Below, piece after piece: positions 32,897-42,201 of a DNA stretch of 64,000 bases. Source of the stretch: Paenibacillus agri. Lineage in GTDB: Bacteria > Bacillota > Bacilli > Paenibacillales > Paenibacillaceae. The notes beneath the pieces were generated by a model that did no database searches, was not told the origin of the DNA, and saw nothing but the letters and a program-made list of their open reading frames with translations. Both the position numbers and the translations under genes were made by a program. The DNA lies in assembly GCF_013359945.1 (NCBI RefSeq), contig NZ_JABWCS010000198.1, positions 1-64,000 on the forward strand, read 5' to 3'. Positions within the stretch are counted from its first letter, which is position 1; each line of letters begins with the position of its first letter.

Positions 32897-35203
32897 TTAT
32901 TGCCAGATAAGGTAGTCCCGCCACTCTTCGGGGAGTAACCAGTGGTACGGCTGCTGCATAAAGCGGTCGTCGGCCAACACAATGGTGCCATGGTCGTTTT
33001 CCGTGCGGATCAGCCTTCCTCCGGCCTGCAGCACCTTGCACATCCCCGGATAGACATAGGCATAGTCAAAGCCATTTTTGCCCTGACGATTGAAGTAAGC
33101 GCGTAGCAGATTACGTTCGAGCCCCAGCTGCGGAAGCCCTACACCGACCACCATAACTCCGTTTAACCGGTCGCCCGGCAGATCCACTCCCTCCGAGAAA
33201 ATACCGCCCAATACAGCAAATCCAAGAAGCGTTTGATTTGCGTCCGGACGGAAGGCTGCAAGGAAGTCTTCGCGTGCTTCCTCACTCATGCCGGAACCCT
33301 GTACTAGAGTAGCGATGTCGGGATATCGCTCGTTGAATAGATCATATACATTTTGCAAGTAAAGATAAGAGGGAAAGAAGGCCAGATAATTTCCCGGCTT
33401 GCCGGTCATTCTGTGCAGGGCTTCACTCAAGGGCAGCAGGGACGCTTCCCGGTCATGATAGCGCGTAGACAGCGGGAGCAGCGACACCTCCCATTGCTCC
33501 TTTTGAAAAGGGGAAGCCACAATTAAGCTGTAGTCCTCTTCAGCAGCACCAATCATATCTCTGTAATACGACATCGGGGCCAAGGTAGCCGAAAACAGAA
33601 TTTGGCTGCGGAAGCCTTTGGCCATCTGCCGCAGCAGATAGGAAGGGTCCAGGTTGAAGAGCTTTAAATAAACATCTCCACGGCGAATCTCCGCATAGGT
33701 CACATATCGCTCGTCATAGGTCTTGAAGGTGCGAAGCATCCCTTGTACGGCATAGAAGGTGTCCAGCAGACTGGATTCCCCTTCCTCAGGATCGGCGGCC
33801 AGCATCATCGACGGATGAATCAATTCCAGTTCTGCCTCGGCTGCAAAATTCTCCAGCAGACCCGGCAGCTCTTCAGGGAAGTCATTCCACCAGCCCTGAC
33901 CCTCTTCGTTGCACAGCTTGCGCAGCGCGATGAAGAACGAGTTCACCGCCTTGGCAGCAGCGCTCAACCTTGAATTGCTTACCTTGTACTGCCGCTGCAT
34001 TCCCAAGAACGGAGCTTTCTGCAACGCAGCTGAGAACATCTCCCTTCCCCGATCCACCAGGTTGTGGGCCTCATCCACGAGCAGGACTGTATCCTTTTTC
34101 CGCTCTTCAGCCAGGCGTTTCAGGCTAATTCGGGGATCATATATGTAGTTGTAATCACAAATCACGGCATCGCAGACATAAGCGGCATCCAGCGAGAACT
34201 CGAAGGGGCAGACCTCGTGTTTCTTCGCATAGCCGGCGATAACCTCCCGCGTCATCAGCGTTTCCTGACCCAGCATGTCCAGCAGCGCCTCATTGATCCG
34301 GTCGTAATAACCTTCGGCGAACGGGCAATGGTCACTGCCACAAAGCCCCTCCTCCCGAAAACATGCCTTATCCTTGGCAGTCAGTGTAATGACATGCAGG
34401 ACAAGGCCCTTGGCCGATAGGAGCGCCAGCGCCTCCTCAGCGGCCATCCGGGTAATAGTCTTGGCAGTCAGGTAGAAGAATCCCTTCGCCCGGCCTTCAC
34501 CAATGGCCTTGATCGCCGGGAACAGGGTGGACATCGTCTTGCCGATGCCCGTCGGTGCCTGAGCGAAGAGATTAACGCCTTCCGAGACCGCCTTGTACAC
34601 GGCACCGGCAAAATGCCGCTGCCCCTTCCGATAGGTGGGAAAGGGGAACCCGAGCTCACGGATGCTCTGCTCCTTGGTAATATCATGCCGGAGCAGCATT
34701 TCGGCATAAGGCGCATAGCGCGCCACTGTATCAGCGGCAAAATCCGCCAGCTCCTCCATGCTGACACTCCGCTGCAGGCTCCGCTCCTCCTCACCTCCGC
34801 GCTGAACATAGGTTAACCTCACTTCCATGGAAGTTAAGCCCTGCTCAAGTGCGATCATATAGGCATACATCAGCGCCTGCGCCCAGTGGACCTCACGACC
34901 CTCGCCCAGCAAGTCCAGCGGCCCGGCCGTGGACTTGATTTCCTCAACGACTAGCGTGCCGTCTTCTGTCAGCAGAAGACCATCACAGCGGCCGTCCACC
35001 ACAAGCAGCAGCTCCTTGTATGGAATCTCTGTTTTCAGATAGACTTCCTTCTGGTCGCTTTCCTTGTACCGCTGATGAATCTTCTGATGAATACGTGTCC
35101 CTTCCACCATGGAAGACGCACTACGGAACCCCGGCTCCAGGCTCCCGCTGCGGAATACATACTCTACAAGCGTTCTGACGGATATAGATATCCTATGCTG
35201 CAT
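32897..35203 (-). CDS. PD-(D/E)XK nuclease domain fused to an XPD/DinG-like superfamily 2 helicase
   Basis: This 768-residue protein has an N-terminal RecB/Cas4-like nuclease domain (about 1-190) with GRCDGLL and VVEEIKST supplying the D and E-x-K residues. An XPD/Rad3/DinG-type helicase follows: Walker A APTGIGKT, DEAH box (VDEAHN), and a C-terminal helicase domain with FSATLAP and QAGGRLIRTENDHG. Cysteines in KACFREEGLCGSDHCPF and HEVCPFE fit the four ligands of the XPD iron-sulfur cluster. It probably handles damaged or branched DNA. The start is ATG 35203 behind GGAGGAGG; an upstream extension to 35251 is less likely. Confidence 0.88.
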   Translation of the reverse strand: MQHRISISVRTLVEYVFRSGSLEPGFRSASSMVEGTRIHQKIHQRYKESDQKEVYLKTEIPYKELLLVVDGRCDGLLLTEDGTLVVEEIKSTAGPLDLLGEGREVHWAQALMYAYMIALEQGLTSMEVRLTYVQRGGEEERSLQRSVSMEELADFAADTVARYAPYAEMLLRHDITKEQSIRELGFPFPTYRKGQRHFAGAVYKAVSEGVNLFAQAPTGIGKTMSTLFPAIKAIGEGRAKGFFYLTAKTITRMAAEEALALLSAKGLVLHVITLTAKDKACFREEGLCGSDHCPFAEGYYDRINEALLDMLGQETLMTREVIAGYAKKHEVCPFEFSLDAAYVCDAVICDYNYIYDPRISLKRLAEERKKDTVLLVDEAHNLVDRGREMFSAALQKAPFLGMQRQYKVSNSRLSAAAKAVNSFFIALRKLCNEEGQGWWNDFPEELPGLLENFAAEAELELIHPSMMLAADPEEGESSLLDTFYAVQGMLRTFKTYDERYVTYAEIRRGDVYLKLFNLDPSYLLRQMAKGFRSQILFSATLAPMSYYRDMIGAAEEDYSLIVASPFQKEQWEVSLLPLSTRYHDREASLLPLSEALHRMTGKPGNYLAFFPSYLYLQNVYDLFNERYPDIATLVQGSGMSEEAREDFLAAFRPDANQTLLGFAVLGGIFSEGVDLPGDRLNGVMVVGVGLPQLGLERNLLRAYFNRQGKNGFDYAYVYPGMCKVLQAGGRLIRTENDHGTIVLADDRFMQQPYHWLLPEEWRDYLIWQ

Positions 35204-35486
35204 CCTTCCTCCTCCTTTTCGTACCGATCCTGACAACCCTATGTATTCCATTCGTCGTTTTTGTCTTTTATTCGCTGTATAAAGTCATCTGATGGCAGGA
35301 GCAGCAGGAGCGGCTGTACTGTCATTCACTTCCGCTTTACATTGCGCTAATGCTGGTATGCAGTGTTTTTGACATTTACATTTCAGGGGGAGATAATAAA
35401 TTCTGTTAATATGGAATTCCTTTGTCCTTACACCGCTTCCTCTGTCCGGGAAGAAGCGTGTCATCACGTAGAAAGAAGGCGGAGCT

Positions 35487-37352
35487 GTGTCATCCAATAC
35501 CTTGAAACGGTGGATCATCAAACCCTTTGTATTCTTCACCATTATTTTTGTCCTGAAAAGTTTTCTGGCCTGGGGCGTTATCTTTGGCGATATCCTCCCT
35601 TGGAAATCTCTAATTACGGAGATTCCTTTTGCATGGGCACTTTTTTGCATTATTGAACGTTTTGCTTCCAAACGCAAATTAGGATATTACATGACGGTGA
35701 ACCTGCTGGTAACCGCCATCTTTTTTGCCGCCATTATGTATTTCAAATATTACGGTGTTATTGTCACTTACCATGCCGCCGAGCAGGTGAATCAGGTCAC
35801 TGCCGTCCGCAACAGCGTATTCTCACTGATGGACCCTTACTACCTCCTGATCTTCACTGATGTTATCGTACTTGGCTTCTACTTCTTCTTCAACAAGAAC
35901 GGCCGGGATTACAAGAAGAAGAAGATCAACCTTGGTAGTGGAAAAGGGCGCTTCAGTATTTTGTTTGCAGTATCTCTAGCCTTGTGCCTGTTCAATATTC
36001 TGCCTAATAAAGCCAGTATGAATGAGATCAAGAAAGCACAGGAGATGGGTATTCTCAATTATGAGGCCTATACCATTTTTGCCAAAGATAAAACTGAGAT
36101 TATAAATGCTAGTGATATCACCCAGGATGCTATAAACACGCTAAAAGGGGTTCGCGCTGAAGATCATTCATCCCTGCAAGGCGTTGCCAAAGGTAAGAAT
36201 CTGATCATTATTCAGATGGAATCATTCCAGAACTTCCTGCTTGGACTCAAGCTGGACGGCAAGGAAGTTACGCCAAATCTGAACCGCCTGATGGAGAGCA
36301 GTCTCTACTTCCCGAATTTCTATCAAATGGTGGGGCAGGGCAACACCTCAGATGCCGAGTTTGTCGTGAATACGTCCTTCTACATTCCTCCCCGCGGCGC
36401 AGCCACGATGTCGTATGTAGACAAGACACTTCCGAGTCTGCCACGCCTGCTTCAATCCAATGGCTACCAGACCGCCACCTTCCATACGAATGATGTGGAA
36501 TTCTGGAACCGCGGGGAATTGTATAGTTCTCTGGGCTGGGAGCATTATTATGATCACCAATTCTTCGGTGATGAGGACGTATTCTTCTTCGGAGCATCCG
36601 ATGAAGTGCTCTACCGCAAGACGGCAGGCAAATTAAAAGAAATGAATGAAGCGGGTCAGCCATTCTATTCTCAGATTATTTCGATGTCTGCCCATCACCC
36701 TTTCACCATTCCGGCCGAGAAGTACCGGATGAAGCTGCCTGAGCGTTATGAAGGTACTTTCGTTGGTGATTACATCCGATCCCAGAACTATGCAGATGAA
36801 GCCTTTGGCCAATTTGTAGCAGAGCTGAAAGCAAACGGCGTCTGGGATAACAGTCTGATTATGATCTACGGCGACCATATGGGGCTGCCCATCTACTCAC
36901 TGGATCATGACGACAAAGCATTGATGCAAGAAATCTACGGTCATGACTACAGCTATGCCAATATGATGAATATTCCGCTGATTATACATGGCGGAGGCAT
37001 CACGAAGCCGCAGGTACTGGACCAGGTTGGCGGGGAGATTGATATTATGCCGACAGCCGCCGGACTGCTCGGTGTCTCCATGGAGAACAATCTGCATTTT
37101 GGCCAAGATCTGCTCAGTGAGTCTGTCAATCTGCTGCCACAGCGTTATTATCTGCCATCAGGATCGTTCATTGCCAGCTCCGGACTGCTTATTCCGGGTA
37201 GCAGCTTTGAGGACAACACACAGTATCCTATCGCTTTAGGAGGCAAAACGCCTGCTGCTACAGAGGATGAATATAACCGGGCGTTACGGCTGCTGCAGCT
37301 CTCGGACAGCTATGTAACGCAATTGCCGCTTAAGGCAGAAGGCAAGAAATAA
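35487..37352 (+). CDS. ltaS: Lipoteichoic acid synthase (LtaS) family protein
   Basis: This 621-residue membrane protein has five N-terminal helices (to about residue 180) and an extracellular sulfatase-fold domain. It polymerises glycerol phosphate from phosphatidylglycerol. The nucleophile Thr is in GQGNTSDAEF. Other metal-site segments are IIQMES near the start of the domain, FHTNDVEFWNR, and IYGDHMG with the Asp-His ligands. The start is GTG 35487 with AAGGCGGAG upstream. It is a single gene with a terminator. LtaS paralogues (primase- or stress-type) look alike, so the paralogue class is not assigned. Confidence 0.92.
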   Translation: MSSNTLKRWIIKPFVFFTIIFVLKSFLAWGVIFGDILPWKSLITEIPFAWALFCIIERFASKRKLGYYMTVNLLVTAIFFAAIMYFKYYGVIVTYHAAEQVNQVTAVRNSVFSLMDPYYLLIFTDVIVLGFYFFFNKNGRDYKKKKINLGSGKGRFSILFAVSLALCLFNILPNKASMNEIKKAQEMGILNYEAYTIFAKDKTEIINASDITQDAINTLKGVRAEDHSSLQGVAKGKNLIIIQMESFQNFLLGLKLDGKEVTPNLNRLMESSLYFPNFYQMVGQGNTSDAEFVVNTSFYIPPRGAATMSYVDKTLPSLPRLLQSNGYQTATFHTNDVEFWNRGELYSSLGWEHYYDHQFFGDEDVFFFGASDEVLYRKTAGKLKEMNEAGQPFYSQIISMSAHHPFTIPAEKYRMKLPERYEGTFVGDYIRSQNYADEAFGQFVAELKANGVWDNSLIMIYGDHMGLPIYSLDHDDKALMQEIYGHDYSYANMMNIPLIIHGGGITKPQVLDQVGGEIDIMPTAAGLLGVSMENNLHFGQDLLSESVNLLPQRYYLPSGSFIASSGLLIPGSSFEDNTQYPIALGGKTPAATEDEYNRALRLLQLSDSYVTQLPLKAEGKK

Positions 37353-37367
37353 AACCATTCCAAGAAG

Positions 37368-37408
37368 AAACGGCCACACTCCTATTAATCCGGAGTGTGG
37401 CCGTTTTT
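37368..37408 (+). terminator. Terminator after the LtaS gene
   Basis: Perfect arms AAACGGCCACACTCC and GGAGTGTGGCCGTTT enclose TATTAATCC and run into TTT. It can also serve the convergent MarR gene at 37433. Confidence 0.88.
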
Positions 37409-37432
37409 GCATAGTTGAAGGCTTGGTGCTTC

Positions 37433-37864
37433 TCAGCGTTCCTGCTTGTCCAGCATTTCGTAGTACTTGGCAAAGGCTTTAAGCTCTTCCGGTTCCAGTA
37501 TGGCTAAATGCTCGGCTAGCAGTAACTTGGAACGGTATTGCGCCTCCTTCAACGACTCCTCACCTTTGGCCGTGATGGTGACCACAACCGCCCTGCGATC
37601 CTGCTCATCCGGAACCCGGGCGATGAAGCCCAGCAGCTCCAGGCGATCCAGCATCACCGTTACGGCGCTGGATTTAACCTCCATTTTCTCAGCTAACTGA
37701 ATCACACGTGATTTTTTCTCGTGGGCAATCATATTGAGAAGGCCTAGTTGAGGAAACGTTAGGCCAATTTCCTTGTGCAAAGACATTTGGGACACAATTT
37801 TTCGCTGTACCCTCCACATGGATATCCCGATGCCTTCAATCACCGGATCTATTTGTTTCGACAT
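37433..37864 (-). CDS. MarR-family transcriptional regulator
   Basis: This 143-residue winged-helix regulator shows LTFPQLGLLNMIAHE, SRVIQLAEKMEVKSSAVTVMLDRLELLGFI as the recognition region, and DRRAVVVTITAKG as the wing. No exporter or enzyme gene is on the same strand downstream. The target is unknown; the divergent chemoreceptor gene is the nearest candidate. The start is ATG 37864 with GGGAG 8 bases upstream; a TTG-led extension is possible. Confidence 0.88.
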   Translation of the reverse strand: MSKQIDPVIEGIGISMWRVQRKIVSQMSLHKEIGLTFPQLGLLNMIAHEKKSRVIQLAEKMEVKSSAVTVMLDRLELLGFIARVPDEQDRRAVVVTITAKGEESLKEAQYRSKLLLAEHLAILEPEELKAFAKYYEMLDKQER

Positions 37865-38097
37865 TCCTTCAGCTCCCAATCACTTTGTCCTAAAACCAGC
37901 GTACCATTTTAACACTCCCGGATTCAATGACTCCCGGTCAATATTTTTCCAATTTCGCCATAGAGTTGTCACAACTATTCCTCAAACAAGCAAATTTCGA
38001 CACAAGAATGCTGAGTTGGTTACGCTATAATCGTAGCAGTGAGCATGGAGAAAGAGACTCTTTGCGAACAATCAGTCATAATTGGTGGGGAAGAAGA

Positions 38098-39792
38098 ATG
38101 AAATTGGCAACAAAATTAACCTGGATGATGTTCATCGTGCTGCTGCTTGTGGGCTCATCCATTGGATTCTTCGGGTATCGTGCCGCTTACAGTCAAGTGG
38201 ACGAGGCCGCCGGGGTTGAATTGGTAGGCTGCGCCAATATTACAACCGGCCTGGTGAATCCAGAAGACATTTCCGCACTTACTGCGGGAGATTCAAGCAA
38301 GCTTGCTATGATAGAAGAGCGTATTGGCTGGATCGTTGCTCACAAGCCCATTTTCAAAGAAGCCTTCATCCTATCGTTGGACGGCAAAGTTCTAGCCGCT
38401 GACAGCAGCTTCCAGAAGCGCGGCTATAAAGCAGGCGATACGTTTTATTTTAGCGATGAAGACAAGTCAATGATCAACAAAATGCAGCATTCCACATATT
38501 CCAAAGTTTATACATACGATGGAACCTCCCTCAAAACCGGCTACGGTCCTATCTATCAGGATCACGATCCTGCCAAACCCATTATCGCCTTAATGGCTAT
38601 CAATTTTGACGGCTCAATTATTCAGGAAAGAACGATGGATGTGGTTGTTCAGCCTTTTATCATCGGTGCAGCCATTTTTGTGATGGCTATTGTAGTCGCT
38701 TACCTGCTTATTCGCCGCATGGTCAGCCCGTTAACCCGGTTGTCCCGTTCTGTTAATCTCGTAGCCCAGGGTGATCTGACACAGGACCCTATTGTTCTGG
38801 GCAGTAAAGATGAGATAGGAACTTTAGCTCGTGACTTCAATGCCATGACTGATAATCTTCGCTTGCTGATCACCGAAGTGAATGACACTTCCTATCAGGT
38901 TGCCTCTTCCTCTGGAGAGCTGTCGGCCAGCGCTCAGGAAACCAACAGGGCCGGGGAACATAGTGTGGGGATTACCCTTGAGCTTGCCGATGGGGCGAAC
39001 GCCCAGCTCCTGAATCTCGAAGACAGCTACAAAGCCGTACAGAACATGTCCAGCTTCATCTCGGAGATTGCTGCTATGGCAGGTACTGCGCTTGATCTTG
39101 CCAATGGAAATGCAGAGAAAGCCCGAACGGGCAGAGAGTCAATGGATTCTACCACAGCACAGCTGATGACTATGAGCGGCAGTATCAGTATGCTCTCTGG
39201 CATGATCAATCTTCTGTCGAGCAACTCCAAGCAAATCGAAAGCATTGTTACCGTCATCTCCAGCATCGCTGAGGAGACACATCTACTCTCCCTGAATGCA
39301 GCTATTGAAGCTGCACGGGCTGGTGAGGAAGGCCGGGGCTTCGCCGTTGTCGCCCAGTCTGTCCGCAAGCTGGCAGAACGTTCTTCTCATTCCGCTACTC
39401 AAATCGGTGATCTGATCAAAATGACCGTAAGCCAGATGGAAAAGGCGACCGAGATGATGTCTTACTCCACGCAAGAAATGGAACAGAGTAGCGAAATGAT
39501 AGACCAAGCCGGGGCTTCTTTCACCGAAATTGAACTGTCGGTATCCAGCATGGCAGAGCAAAACCGGCAAATCTCTACTGTAGTTGGCCAACTCACCGAG
39601 TTAGCCTCCGGGCTAGTCACAGCCATTCAGCATGTTGTTCAGGTATCCAATCAGACTGCCGCAGGGGCGGAAAGTCTGTCGGCATCCTCCCAGCAGCAGC
39701 TTGCTGCGATGGAAGAGGTGGAGGCCGCTGCAACGATCCTGTCCTCAATGGCCGATAAGCTGCGCTTTTTGGTGGAGAAGTTCAAGGTTTGA
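38098..39792 (+). CDS. Methyl-accepting chemotaxis protein
   Basis: This 564-residue receptor has a first helix (about 9-28), a single extracellular sensor of about 150 residues, a second helix near 190-210, a HAMP domain ([22 protein letters not shown]) and an intact signalling tip [20 protein letters not shown]. The start is ATG 38098 after GGTGGGGAAGAAG; an open frame back to 37927 has no ribosome site and would spoil the N-terminal helix. A TATAAT lies at 38026-38031. The ligand is unknown. Confidence 0.94.
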   Translation: MKLATKLTWMMFIVLLLVGSSIGFFGYRAAYSQVDEAAGVELVGCANITTGLVNPEDISALTAGDSSKLAMIEERIGWIVAHKPIFKEAFILSLDGKVLAADSSFQKRGYKAGDTFYFSDEDKSMINKMQHSTYSKVYTYDGTSLKTGYGPIYQDHDPAKPIIALMAINFDGSIIQERTMDVVVQPFIIGAAIFVMAIVVAYLLIRRMVSPLTRLSRSVNLVAQGDLTQDPIVLGSKDEIGTLARDFNAMTDNLRLLITEVNDTSYQVASSSGELSASAQETNRAGEHSVGITLELADGANAQLLNLEDSYKAVQNMSSFISEIAAMAGTALDLANGNAEKARTGRESMDSTTAQLMTMSGSISMLSGMINLLSSNSKQIESIVTVISSIAEETHLLSLNAAIEAARAGEEGRGFAVVAQSVRKLAERSSHSATQIGDLIKMTVSQMEKATEMMSYSTQEMEQSSEMIDQAGASFTEIELSVSSMAEQNRQISTVVGQLTELASGLVTAIQHVVQVSNQTAAGAESLSASSQQQLAAMEEVEAAATILSSMADKLRFLVEKFKV

Positions 39793-39840
39793 GACCGTAG
39801 CAGCCCTAGGACTTAAGTACATATGCTTTTTAATGCAGCA

Positions 39841-39876
39841 AAGCAGGCCGGGGATCACCCCGGCCTGCTTTTTTTG
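39841..39876. terminator. Bidirectional terminator between the chemoreceptor and the GGDEF-EAL gene
   Basis: AAGCAGGCCGGGG and CCCCGGCCTGCTT pair perfectly around ATCA, followed by TTTTTTG on the plus strand. It ends the chemoreceptor transcript and can serve the convergent gene too. Confidence 0.88.
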
Positions 39877-39978
39877 TATAACAGAACTATGAAGCCCTAT
39901 AGACAAGTTAACTCTTGTCCGGCATGATTCCGAAAGTTATGTATATTGAACATGAAAACAAAATGATTACATGTCAGA

Positions 39979-41994
39979 TTATGATACTGCCGTATTCTCA
40001 ATAAACCACTGCCCTAACTCGTTCACAGGCATCGGCCGGCCATAATAATATCCTTGCATCACTCTGCAGCCCAGTGATTGCAGCAGTTCGATCTGCTCGG
40101 TCGTTTCTACGCCTTCAGCAACGACATCCATATTCAGGTTACTGGCGATGGCAATAATATTGCTGATGATCGCTTTCTTGGAATGCAGCTTACTTTTGCG
40201 GATGAACACCTGGTCAATCTTCAGCGTATTAACCGGAATCTCATCCAAATTGCCCAGCGAAGAGAAGCCTGTACCGAAATCATCCAGTGATACCCGTACG
40301 CCCAGCAGTCTGAGCTTGGATAATTGGGCTACTGTCTCCTCCATGTTATTCATCGCGATAGATTCTGTAATCTCCAGTTCCAGAAAATGCGGCTCCAGCC
40401 CCGATTCCGCCAGCGCTTCCTCCACAACCTCATACAGCCCGTTTCCTTCGAACATCCGTGCTGACATATTAACGGAGACAGCGACATTCGCCACTTCCTC
40501 CTGATGCCAGAGCCTGTTCTGGCTACATACATCATGCAGCATCCAGTAGGTGATAGGCACGATCAAACCAGTCTCCTCAGCTATCGGAATAAATTCCGAG
40601 GGAGAGATGATTCCATGCTCAGGATGTCTCCACCGCAGTAAGGCTTCAAGCCCAACCGTCACATTCAACAACGAATCCCATTTGGGCTGGTACACGACCA
40701 TGAATTCAGAACGGGCCAACGCCTTGCGCAGATCCTTCTCCAGCGACATCCGCCGCAGCTGGTGACGATTCATCTCCTGATCGAAAATGCTGTATTTATT
40801 CTTGCCGGAGTCCTTAGAGGTGTAAAGTGCAGTATCTGCGGCTTTCATCAAGGACGACCGGTCAGTGCCATGTAGAGGAGTCAGGCTGATCCCGACGCTT
40901 GCTGTCACGTACAGTTCATTACCCTGGATGCTGTAGAAGTGTTTGAGCTCCTGCAGAATACGCTCGGCTACTTCTTCCGCTTCTGGCACCGAGCACATAG
41001 GCAGAGCGATGAGGAATTCGTCCCCGCCTAGCCGAAACACCTTCCCCATGGTGCCGACACAGCCTTCCAGTCTTTTGGCGACCTCCTGCAGCAGCATATC
41101 CCCAATATCATGCCCCAGCGTATCGTTAATCGATTTGAAGCGGTCCAGATCCACAAAGAACACCGCCCCGGAGGTTCCCCCGAAGAAATCTCCAAGAAAG
41201 TAACGCTCGAGGCCATGCCGGTTAGGCAGTCCGGTCAGCGGATCATGATAAGCCATCCGTTCAAGCACATGCCGGTCCAGGAAAACGGCTCCTCCGGAGA
41301 CCGCAAGCATCAGTACCGTTACAATCGATACGCCGCTCAGCAGAATTACATCCGTATCCATCAGGAGGGATGAGGACCCCGGCCCTTTGTAATATTCCCA
41401 CTGGCTGGCTCGGAGACTGAAATAATGAAGCCCTGTCACCGAAAGTCCAATCAATATTGCGAAATAGAGTTTCCACTTATTGAAGCTAGGATGATCCTTG
41501 AACTTGCGAAGCAAATAGAGGCCCATGGAAGACATCAGCACAGCGGCTAGAATTGAGATAACCTGTGAGAGGATAGGATAGCGAATCCCCCCCTCCAGCA
41601 CGATAGAAGACATCCCGATATCATGCATGGCAGAGCTTCCCACGCCAAGCAGTAGGCCCCCGGCACCCGCTTGCCAAAGCTTGAGACGGTGCGCAAACAC
41701 AACCCAGAACGCAGCATAAGAAGATAACATACACACCAGCAAGGACAGCAGCGCTTTACCCGGCTGGTAGCTGACTTCAAATGGTAAACGGCCGGCCATT
41801 ATGCCGATATAATGCATTGCCCATAGGCCACTGCCAAGAACACAGGATGCTGACAGCATCCACATTCGCCGGATTTTACCGGCAGAACGGGAAACTTGTG
41901 AAAGCAAATTCACGGCAGCATAAACCGCAGCAGAGACCAGCGCGAAAGTTAGTAAAACGATCCAAATATTATAACGGATTCCCATTTGATCCAT
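39979..41994 (-). CDS. MHYT sensor - GGDEF - EAL cyclic di-GMP enzyme
   Basis: This 671-residue membrane protein starts with the seven-helix MHYT domain, seen as WAMHYIG, SAMHDIG and TGLHYFS. The MHYT domain is proposed to bind copper and sense oxygen, CO or NO. A GGDEF domain follows (VDLDRFKSINDTLGHD, RLGGDEFLIALP), then an EAL domain (GLEALLRWRHP, LDDFGTGFSSL, KIDQVFI). Both catalytic motifs look intact, so it could make or break down cyclic di-GMP. The GGDEF loop has RLEG in place of a clear RxxD I-site. Start ATG with GAGGT upstream. Confidence 0.94.
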   Translation of the reverse strand: MDQMGIRYNIWIVLLTFALVSAAVYAAVNLLSQVSRSAGKIRRMWMLSASCVLGSGLWAMHYIGIMAGRLPFEVSYQPGKALLSLLVCMLSSYAAFWVVFAHRLKLWQAGAGGLLLGVGSSAMHDIGMSSIVLEGGIRYPILSQVISILAAVLMSSMGLYLLRKFKDHPSFNKWKLYFAILIGLSVTGLHYFSLRASQWEYYKGPGSSSLLMDTDVILLSGVSIVTVLMLAVSGGAVFLDRHVLERMAYHDPLTGLPNRHGLERYFLGDFFGGTSGAVFFVDLDRFKSINDTLGHDIGDMLLQEVAKRLEGCVGTMGKVFRLGGDEFLIALPMCSVPEAEEVAERILQELKHFYSIQGNELYVTASVGISLTPLHGTDRSSLMKAADTALYTSKDSGKNKYSIFDQEMNRHQLRRMSLEKDLRKALARSEFMVVYQPKWDSLLNVTVGLEALLRWRHPEHGIISPSEFIPIAEETGLIVPITYWMLHDVCSQNRLWHQEEVANVAVSVNMSARMFEGNGLYEVVEEALAESGLEPHFLELEITESIAMNNMEETVAQLSKLRLLGVRVSLDDFGTGFSSLGNLDEIPVNTLKIDQVFIRKSKLHSKKAIISNIIAIASNLNMDVVAEGVETTEQIELLQSLGCRVMQGYYYGRPMPVNELGQWFIENTAVS

Positions 41995-42201
41995 GTGTCA
42001 ACCTCTTCACCGGTATAGTAATTATCATCATCGCCACAGTGCGTTTCTCAAGTCAGGATCAGTACACGTATATCGGATAAATGGAAGAGTGCGTAAAGAT
42101 TACAGGCTATCCCTGGAAAAGCAACTTTAGGTGTAATTTTACCTTTTATTAATCAGACTGTCTAAGTAAATACTGGAACTTGCCCCCTGTTTTGGTCTCC
42201 G

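Noticed and set aside
35285..35677. 130-codon minus-strand frame at the start of the LtaS gene
   Set aside because: Antisense shadow of the LtaS coding region, with no domain.
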